Translations under genes and position numbers: made by a program
In this document: positions 34,754 through 40,821 of the stretch, piece after piece
Layout of the letters: every line of letters starts with the position of its first letter
Numbering within the stretch: position 1 is the first letter of the stretch
NCBI GenBank assembly: GCA_020053795.1
Contig: JAGVMN010000018.1
Span: 1-40,821 of the forward strand
DNA from: Bacteroidia bacterium
GTDB taxonomy: Bacteria; Bacteroidota; Bacteroidia; NS11-12g; UBA9320
DNA length: 40,821 nt
Reading direction: 5' to 3'
The notes under the pieces: model-generated
What the model was told of the DNA's origin: nothing
What the model saw: the letters and a program-made list of their open reading frames with translations, nothing else
Database searches by the model: none

Positions 34754-35439
34754 GAAACAGTCCTTTGCTCAATTCTTTTCTCATAATTGGTTCCCTGAAA
34801 AATCTTGTTTACAAATATTCCGGGGGTATGAATCTGGTTGGGGTCTAATTCTCCGGCAGGTACCAGTTCTTCGACTTCTGCAATGGTTATTTTTCCGGCC
34901 ATGGCCATCAGCGGATTGAAGTTTCTGGCGGTGTCTTTAAAAATAAGGTTGCCGTGAGTATCGCCTTTCCAAGCTTTTACAATGGCAAAGTCTGCCTCAA
35001 AGGCATATTCGAGCAAATATTCTTTCCCATTGAAATTTCTGATCTCCTTTCCTTCTGCCACCTCAGTTCCTACTCCGGCAGGGGTATAAATAGCTGGAAT
35101 TCCATAACCGGAGGCCATGCATCTTGTTGCAAGGGTTCCCTGAGGAATTAAATCAACTTCCAGTTCCCCGCTCAGCATTTGTCTTTCGAATTCTTCGTTC
35201 TCCCCAACATACGATGAAATCATTTTTTTAACCTGTTTTTTTTTTAGCATAATCCCAATTCCAAAATCATCCACTCCGGCATTGTTTGAGATACATGTCA
35301 ATCCTGTAACACTTTTGTTAGCCAGTGCATTGATGCAATTTTCGGGAATGCCGCAGAGTCCAAATCCACCCAACATCAGGGTCATATTGTCTTCAATTCC
35401 TTCAATGGCCTTTTCGGCATTTGCAACTTCCTTATTCAT
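34747..35439 (-). CDS. scoA: 3-oxoacid CoA-transferase subunit A
   Basis: A 230-residue subunit partnering ScoB. Signatures: MLGGFGLCGIPENCINAL (glycine-rich CoA-binding loop), ISNNAGVDDFGIGIML, ISSYVGENEEFERQMLSGEL, LIPQGTLATR and FVNKIFQGTNYEKRIEQRT. It is complete and in the same orientation as scoB. Its stop codon falls inside the right array of 8-bp repeats, so the protein ends RTVSI. A TAnnTTTG box 18 bases upstream and a divergent PorU2 gene make the 145-base gap after its start a two-way promoter region. Confidence 0.95.
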   Translation of the reverse strand: MNKEVANAEKAIEGIEDNMTLMLGGFGLCGIPENCINALANKSVTGLTCISNNAGVDDFGIGIMLKKKQVKKMISSYVGENEEFERQMLSGELEVDLIPQGTLATRCMASGYGIPAIYTPAGVGTEVAEGKEIRNFNGKEYLLEYAFEADFAIVKAWKGDTHGNLIFKDTARNFNPLMAMAGKITIAEVEELVPAGELDPNQIHTPGIFVNKIFQGTNYEKRIEQRTVSI

Positions 35440-35456
35440 AGTCTATAACTTTGGAG

Positions 35457-35464
35457 CAAATATA
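35457..35464 (-). promoter_or_regulatory. Candidate -7 box for scoA
   Basis: Reads TATATTTG on the minus strand, fitting TAnnTTTG, 18 bases before the scoA ATG. It probably drives scoA, the four-helix-bundle gene and scoB together. Confidence 0.5.
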
Positions 35465-35555
35465 GATTGCATATCTTAAATCTGAAGAAGAATCAGATTC
35501 TTGTAAAATGGACAATATGGGGCAGAAAAATCAAAGAGATTAAGGTTTAATGGGT

Positions 35556-35563
35556 TATCTTCG
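35556..35563 (+). promoter_or_regulatory. Weak candidate -7 box for the PorU2-like gene
   Basis: TATCTTCG differs from TAnnTTTG in one position and lies 21 bases before the ATG. No clear -33 element. Confidence 0.3.
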
Positions 35564-35584
35564 AAGCGTAAACTACGCATTAAA

Positions 35585-38500
35585 ATGAAATTCTTTTTTT
35601 TGGCTGTCTCTTTTTTTTGTGCACCTAAACTATTTGCACAGACTTTCGGCAATGAGTGGATACAGAATAGTCAGATATACTATAAATTTTCTCTTGCCAA
35701 AGAAGGTATTTACCGTATCAGTTATGAACAGATGAAGTCAGCCGGAATAGAGGTTGACCTTATTAATCCAAAAGGAATTCAGATTTTCACAAAAGGCAGG
35801 GAGGTCGCCCTGTTGGCTGTTGGTGAATCTGACAACGCTTTTGACCCGGGCGATTATATTGAGTTTTACGGTACCTATAATGACGGTGCGTTAGATCAGG
35901 TTCTTTATCAGTCGCCGGCTGAGCAACCTCATGCATACTCCAGTCTATATACCGATTCGCTCACATACTTTTTAACATGGACCGGAGGCAACAACGGAAA
36001 ACGAATGGTTGCATTCAGCAATACAAATTATTCGGGGAAAACGCCTGACAGTTATTTCCTCTACAAAAGTATAAAATGGTTTAAGGATGCCTGGTTCGAC
36101 GGCAGTCCGTTTGCAGGCGGCTACGGTTTGTTTAGCGAATATACAGAGGGGGAAGGCTGGTTTTCCTCGCCCTATTTTGAAGGTGGCGATTTGCATAGCA
36201 TTACAACGCCAGACTACATTGTATCAGGGCCTGCTCCAAAATTGCATTTTAAATTGTTCGGTAAATCTGACCCTGTAGTCAGCGATGCACAGGGTTATAA
36301 TCATGAAGTTGAAGTTAGAGCAGGAAATAGTTTGGATGTCATTTACACCGAAAAATTTAAAGGCTATGCCAAAATAGAGCAGGATCTTACCCTGCTGTCA
36401 TCCCAAATGGATGTCAATACAAAGGTGAAATTCACATCCTCCTATCTCTCTAAGGGAAGACAAGCCGTATCGAGTATTGATATCACCTATCCTCGTGGTT
36501 TTAATCTGAACAACAGCAGCCAGTTCAGATTCAGTTACAATAGCCTCAACTCCTATTTGAAATTTTCCAATTACCCTTCGGGGAAGAGCAATCCAAAGAT
36601 ATTAGATTTGGGAAACGATCTGTTGATAGATGCCAATGTTTCAGGAAATGATTTGCAGTTTAACATACCGGTGGCCGGCGTTTCAGACTTGTTCATATAT
36701 GATAGTGTGGACGCCATCTGGATTGATGCTTCGGCTATCAAACCCGTCAGTTTTAATTTGTACGACTTCACCGCATCCAATTACGATTTTTTAATCATCA
36801 GCAATGAAAAGCTTGATTCGGCGGTCAGTTTATATGCTGACTATAGGAATAGTGCTGAAGGCGGGGGACATAATGTTTTTGTGGCTTATACCTCACAACT
36901 TTATGATCAGTTTTATTACGGAATCCACCACCCGATGGCTTTGCGTAATTTTTGTTTCTATATTTTGAGCACCCAACCCCAAAAACCCGAATTTCTTTTT
37001 CTGATAGGGAAAGGTCAGCGATACTCAAGAATAACCTTTGATGCCAATAACCGAAACCAGGAGGACCTTGTGCCTACTTTTGGTGACCCTCCATCCGATT
37101 ATCCATTCACAAGCGGGCTGGCCGGAACACAGTTGGAACCTGCTATACCAACGGGCAGAATCCCTTGCAGAACTTTGGAACAACTGATCAATTATCTTGA
37201 AAAAGTTAAACTTTATGAGAAACTCGGGCCTGAACCATGGAGAAAAAATGTGATCCATCTGGCCGGAGGAATGGATTTTTCCGAGAGTCAAACATTCAAT
37301 TCTTATTTGACTGAATTTTATAATATTTTGAAGGGACCATTTTTTGGTGGTAAGAGAAAATTATTTTCGAAAGGCGATGCGGTACCCGTTGATAAAAGTC
37401 TTACTTCTCTGATACAGGAAGAGATCGCCAGAGGGGTGTCCATGGTCACCTATTTCGGGCATGGATCGGCACAAGTGCTGGAAGTAGAAATAGGCGAAGT
37501 AAAGGATTTTGATAATGCAGGGAAGTACCCTTTGTTTTACTTCAACGGCTGTGCACTTGGCAATTCTTTTGAGCAATATTCAATTCCGGAATCATTTCTT
37601 TTTGAACCATTGAACGGAGCTATTTCATGGGTAGCCAGTACTACTTTTGGATTTACCGGAGAATTATATCAGTATGGCAGAATATTCCATAACAATATTT
37701 TCAAAGACAACTTCGGGCTGACTATTGCTCAGAACCTAAAAAAGACAATAGAACAATATCAAAATCCTGCCAGCAATTATAATCGAACCCAAAGCCGTCA
37801 GTTAATATATCTCGGCGACCCTGCCATTAAAATTTTCAGCCCTGACAAACCCGACTATATCACTGAGCCAAGCGGAGTCAGTGTTTACAAAGAATCTGCA
37901 GCAGATCCCGGTAAAAAAATAAAAATCATTTTGGACAACATTGGAAAAGCAACGGATGATACAGTCGCTGTGTTGCTAAGACTGAAAAATTCGGTTGGAG
38001 ACACCACCACCCTCCCTGTATTATACAGACCTTCTGTTTATTATAGGGATACCATCATTGTAAACCTTGGAAACAGTCCGATCAGAGTAAGTGGTTTGAT
38101 GAGATGTAATATTACCATAGACCCAATGGATTTGATTGCCGAATTGACCCCTATAGGTGAAGGTAATAATTACACGGAGGTGAACTTGTTTTTTCCTGAT
38201 GACGGAATAAGGATAGTTTTTCCGGTGAACGACGAGATCATGAGTAAACCGGAAGCCCGCCTGATGGTGCAGTCGAACAATATTTATAAAGGCGAACAGG
38301 AGGTAATGTTCGAATTGGATACCAATCCCCATTTCAACAGTCCTGTATTGATTCAATCTGGTGTCATTAAAGGAACCCATTTTGTTGAATTCAAAGCATC
38401 ACTCCCACCATTTGACAGTACCGACTATTTTTGGCGGGCCCGACTCAATATACCGGTGAGTGAAGGGGGAGAATGGAACTACGGAACCTTCCGTTATATT

Positions 38501-40546
38501 TACAAAAGTCCGGAGGGCTGGTCTCAGGGATATTATTCTAAGATCGGAAAATCGGAATTGAACGGATTGCGTTTGGACTCCAACTCCAGAAAACTCGAAT
38601 TCATCAGAAAGCTGTCTGGTTCATATACCATAGAAACCACCGGAGCAAACGGGCCACAAGAGCGTTATATTTATGGTGACTTTGGCCTCGATTTTTTTGG
38701 ATATATCAATACCAATGGTTTACGCATTTTGGCAATAAACCCTGATAATGAAGATCGTTACAGTGATGGAAGCCCATACAATACAACTGTAAGTACCAAT
38801 TGGTGGGTTTTGCCCGGTGAGTATTTTAAGAAATACTATACCATAGGAGGTAAATCCGGTGTTTATTATTACAATACCACTATTAAAACGCAACGAGATT
38901 CGTTGATTAGTTTAATCAACAGGATTCCGGTGGGTTATTATATATTGCTCTATAGTGGTCCTGTTATGGGCGTTTCAACATGGGAACCAGAAGTATTTGA
39001 TGCTCTTAAAACAGTCGGTATCTCAAAAATAAATCTAAATATTGACGGACATCCATATATCGCAACGGGGGTAAAAGGCATGACAGAGGGACAAGCTACA
39101 GAAGTCTTCCCCGATTTTACAAACACAACCGTACCGGCCAATAGGCAGAAGATCAATCAAACCATTAAATTGACACCAAAGGTTTCGACCGGAGACATAC
39201 GATCAAAAAAAGTGGGGCCTGCCATGCGTTGGGACATGGCTTACTTGAACATTGACCGCGAGATATACGATTCGGTTTTTACGGAGATTATTGCTTATGA
39301 TTCCAATGGAAACGTAGGTGTTGTGGCAGGTATGACCTCCGACAGGGTGATAGACCTTTCGTCAATTAATGCAAAGTCATACCCTTATATTGAACTGAAA
39401 CTTTATCTGACCGATGCTACCAACAGATCGCCTGCCGATTTGCTCAATTGGACGGTATTGTTCGAAGGAGTTCCCGAAGGGGCATTAGAATCGGTCGCAA
39501 ATTTCACTTCGGACATTGACACCCTGCAGGAAAATCAGGTTTTGTCTTTTAAGACTGCTTTCAGAAATATTTCGGATAAGCCCATGGACAGTGTTTGGGT
39601 AAGGGTTACGAGTAAAAACTATCTTTCAAATATGACAGATACCATTATCTGGCAATCATTTAAAAATCTGTTATCTGGTGATTCATTCCAAATCTCCGTA
39701 GCATTAAATACACTTGCTAAAGTGGGAAACAATGAATTGCTTGTGGAGGTAAATCCGGGATTTATTCAACCTGAGCAAAGTCTGGCCAACAATGTTTTGA
39801 TCAAATCTTTTTTCGTCATCCGCGATCAAAAAAATCCTCTGTTCGATGTGACCTTTGACGGAATACATATTTTGAACAACGACATCGTTTCTTCACGTCC
39901 GCAAATAATCATTGAAGCGAGGGATGACAATCCCTTTGTTTTGTTGGACGAGGAAAGTTTGTTCAGCATTTCGCTGAAAAGTCCTGATTCGGAAGACACT
40001 TTCAGGGTTTATGATCAGTTCTCCCCTGAAATTCAGTTTAAGGCCCCTGCCAACGAAACAGAAAAAGCCCGTCTGACATTTAGTCCTGATAAACTGGTTG
40101 ACGGAAAGCATACCCTAAATGTTCAGGTGACTGACAAAGCTGGTAACCTTGCCGGTAGTGAAGAATACTCAATAGATTTTCAAGTAATCAACAAATCGGC
40201 GATTACACATTTCTATCCTTATCCTAATCCTTTCACCACTAAAACCAGATTTGTATTTACCCTAACAGGGGATAAACTACCCGATTACCTGAAAATTCAG
40301 ATCATGACAATCAGCGGAAAGATTGTGCGGGAAATCATGCTCAGTGAATTGGGTCAGTTGAGGATTGGAAACAATATCACAGACTTTGCATGGGACGGAA
40401 CAGATGAATTTGGAGACAAACTGGCAAACGGCGTTTATCTCTACAAAGTAACCGCCAAAACGGATGGTAAAGAAATTGATCGTAGAGAAACTTCTGCCGA
40501 CAATTTTTTTACGCAAGACATTGGTAAAATGTATATTTTGAGATAA
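35585..40546 (+). CDS. porU2: PorU2-like C25 (gingipain-type) cysteine protease, T9SS sortase homologue
   Basis: A 1653-residue exported protein. The signal peptide ends KLFAQ. The N-terminal part (WIQNSQIYYKFSLAKEGIYRISYEQM, PGDYIEFYG) is the PorU-type prodomain/Ig region. The C25 caspase-like domain spans about 405-760, with catalytic H626 (TYFGHGS) and C656 (FNGCALGNSF). After that come several Ig/CARDB-like beta domains (for example ENQVLSFKTAFRNISDKPMD, RPQIIIEARDDNPF), and the last ~95 residues are a FlgD-like Ig domain (YPYPNPFTTKTRFVF, WDGTDEFGDKLANGVYLYKV). PorU proper cleaves sorting signals and attaches cargo at the cell surface. This longer form fits what is annotated as PorU2, whose exact role is less clear. 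The extra domains make it roughly 500 residues longer than typical PorU. Several T9SS cargos lie in the same window. Confidence 0.88.
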   Translation: MKFFFLAVSFFCAPKLFAQTFGNEWIQNSQIYYKFSLAKEGIYRISYEQMKSAGIEVDLINPKGIQIFTKGREVALLAVGESDNAFDPGDYIEFYGTYNDGALDQVLYQSPAEQPHAYSSLYTDSLTYFLTWTGGNNGKRMVAFSNTNYSGKTPDSYFLYKSIKWFKDAWFDGSPFAGGYGLFSEYTEGEGWFSSPYFEGGDLHSITTPDYIVSGPAPKLHFKLFGKSDPVVSDAQGYNHEVEVRAGNSLDVIYTEKFKGYAKIEQDLTLLSSQMDVNTKVKFTSSYLSKGRQAVSSIDITYPRGFNLNNSSQFRFSYNSLNSYLKFSNYPSGKSNPKILDLGNDLLIDANVSGNDLQFNIPVAGVSDLFIYDSVDAIWIDASAIKPVSFNLYDFTASNYDFLIISNEKLDSAVSLYADYRNSAEGGGHNVFVAYTSQLYDQFYYGIHHPMALRNFCFYILSTQPQKPEFLFLIGKGQRYSRITFDANNRNQEDLVPTFGDPPSDYPFTSGLAGTQLEPAIPTGRIPCRTLEQLINYLEKVKLYEKLGPEPWRKNVIHLAGGMDFSESQTFNSYLTEFYNILKGPFFGGKRKLFSKGDAVPVDKSLTSLIQEEIARGVSMVTYFGHGSAQVLEVEIGEVKDFDNAGKYPLFYFNGCALGNSFEQYSIPESFLFEPLNGAISWVASTTFGFTGELYQYGRIFHNNIFKDNFGLTIAQNLKKTIEQYQNPASNYNRTQSRQLIYLGDPAIKIFSPDKPDYITEPSGVSVYKESAADPGKKIKIILDNIGKATDDTVAVLLRLKNSVGDTTTLPVLYRPSVYYRDTIIVNLGNSPIRVSGLMRCNITIDPMDLIAELTPIGEGNNYTEVNLFFPDDGIRIVFPVNDEIMSKPEARLMVQSNNIYKGEQEVMFELDTNPHFNSPVLIQSGVIKGTHFVEFKASLPPFDSTDYFWRARLNIPVSEGGEWNYGTFRYIYKSPEGWSQGYYSKIGKSELNGLRLDSNSRKLEFIRKLSGSYTIETTGANGPQERYIYGDFGLDFFGYINTNGLRILAINPDNEDRYSDGSPYNTTVSTNWWVLPGEYFKKYYTIGGKSGVYYYNTTIKTQRDSLISLINRIPVGYYILLYSGPVMGVSTWEPEVFDALKTVGISKINLNIDGHPYIATGVKGMTEGQATEVFPDFTNTTVPANRQKINQTIKLTPKVSTGDIRSKKVGPAMRWDMAYLNIDREIYDSVFTEIIAYDSNGNVGVVAGMTSDRVIDLSSINAKSYPYIELKLYLTDATNRSPADLLNWTVLFEGVPEGALESVANFTSDIDTLQENQVLSFKTAFRNISDKPMDSVWVRVTSKNYLSNMTDTIIWQSFKNLLSGDSFQISVALNTLAKVGNNELLVEVNPGFIQPEQSLANNVLIKSFFVIRDQKNPLFDVTFDGIHILNNDIVSSRPQIIIEARDDNPFVLLDEESLFSISLKSPDSEDTFRVYDQFSPEIQFKAPANETEKARLTFSPDKLVDGKHTLNVQVTDKAGNLAGSEEYSIDFQVINKSAITHFYPYPNPFTTKTRFVFTLTGDKLPDYLKIQIMTISGKIVREIMLSELGQLRIGNNITDFAWDGTDEFGDKLANGVYLYKVTAKTDGKEIDRRETSADNFFTQDIGKMYILR

Positions 40547-40613
40547 GTTGTCTATCGCGTTTGCCCCGACTCACTTGTTTCAACTTTCTCAATCATTTAA
40601 CAGCCCATTTGGT

Positions 40614-40656
40614 GGTGCGAGTCCCATTTGCAGGTGCGAGTCTCATGACTCGTACC
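40614..40656. repeat. GGTGCGAGTC repeat with palindrome
   Basis: GGTGCGAGTCCCAT at 40614-40627 and GGTGCGAGTCTCAT at 40633-40646 are near-identical direct repeats. The second continues as GACTCGTACC, forming an imperfect palindrome of 24 bases that could act as a hairpin downstream of the PorU2 gene. Confidence 0.6.
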
Positions 40657-40731
40657 TTGTCTTTTGTTTCTCATATCGTTGTATCTTTTGACCATTTGCG
40701 TCAACTTAAGAAACAAATAATATAGATAAAA

Positions 40732-40803
40732 GTCCCGTAGGGACGGCACATTGGTAACAATCGATTTTTTTTTCAATTGACAAGTCCCATAGGGACGACA
40801 CAT
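40732..40803. repeat. Two copies of the GTCCCRTAGGGACGRCACAT repeat
   Basis: GTCCCGTAGGGACGGCACAT at 40732-40751 and GTCCCATAGGGACGACACAT at 40784-40803 match the copy at 25581-25600, 15 kb away. Each contains a short palindrome followed by the same trailer. They are members of an interspersed repeat family. Confidence 0.75.
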
Positions 40804-40821
40804 CATTTTAAACTTCTGAAA

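Overview
The window comes from a Bacteroidota chromosome. The signs are cargo proteins ending in type IX secretion (T9SS) sorting domains, a PorU-type C25 sortase homologue, lipoproteins whose acylated Cys is followed by Lys or Ser/Asp, a TopA with Toprim C-terminal repeats in place of zinc fingers, and promoter boxes fitting the Bacteroidota -7 consensus TAnnTTTG upstream of many genes. I cannot place it below phylum. No rRNA, tRNA, CRISPR array, phage or intact insertion sequence was seen.

Layout. 1-5.0 kb (+): two beta-propeller-like lipoproteins, then two paralogous periplasmic-repeat plus outer-membrane-barrel proteins. 5.0-11.6 kb: a large nSTAND NTPase with a membrane segment, coiled coil and WD40 repeats (-), facing two class III adenylate cyclases (+) that share a catalytic module but carry different sensor domains. 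11.8-17.1 kb (+): a secreted M43 metalloprotease with a T9SS tail, topA, and a SirB1-type transglutaminase-fold protein overlapping topA by one base. 17.1-19.3 kb (-): a decayed T9SS cargo gene and a second relic of a sorting domain. 19.4-20.4 kb: a deoxyhypusine-synthase family enzyme, followed by about 1 kb with no supportable gene. 21.4-25.4 kb (-): a SRPBCC protein, an AbiEii-type nucleotidyltransferase with its DUF6922-like partner, a 3' relic of a second MATE gene, a lipoprotein and an intact MATE transporter. 25.7-26.8 kb: pyrD. 27.1-32.2 kb (-): four unrelated genes separated by attC-like imperfect palindromes. 32.2-35.4 kb (-): mdh, a frameshifted higA antitoxin, and scoB and scoA with a four-helix-bundle gene wedged between them. 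35.6-40.5 kb (+): a 1653-residue PorU2-like protein.

Most interesting. (1) Between pyrD and mdh, four same-strand genes (membrane protein, MORN-like secreted protein, T9SS subtilase, small cytosolic protein) are each followed by a 130-190 bp imperfect inverted repeat bounded by TAAC/GTTA boxes. This looks like an integron-style cassette array without an integrase. (2) A four-helix-bundle (S23-type) gene flanked by inverted arrays of an 8-bp TTTGAAAA-type unit splits the scoA-scoB pair, suggesting a small mobile unit. (3) Several gene relics (second MATE, T9SS cargo, T9SS tail, higA) mark 17-34 kb as a zone of gene turnover between housekeeping genes.

All calls rest on reading the sequence and recognising families by eye. 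No search, structure prediction or alignment was run.
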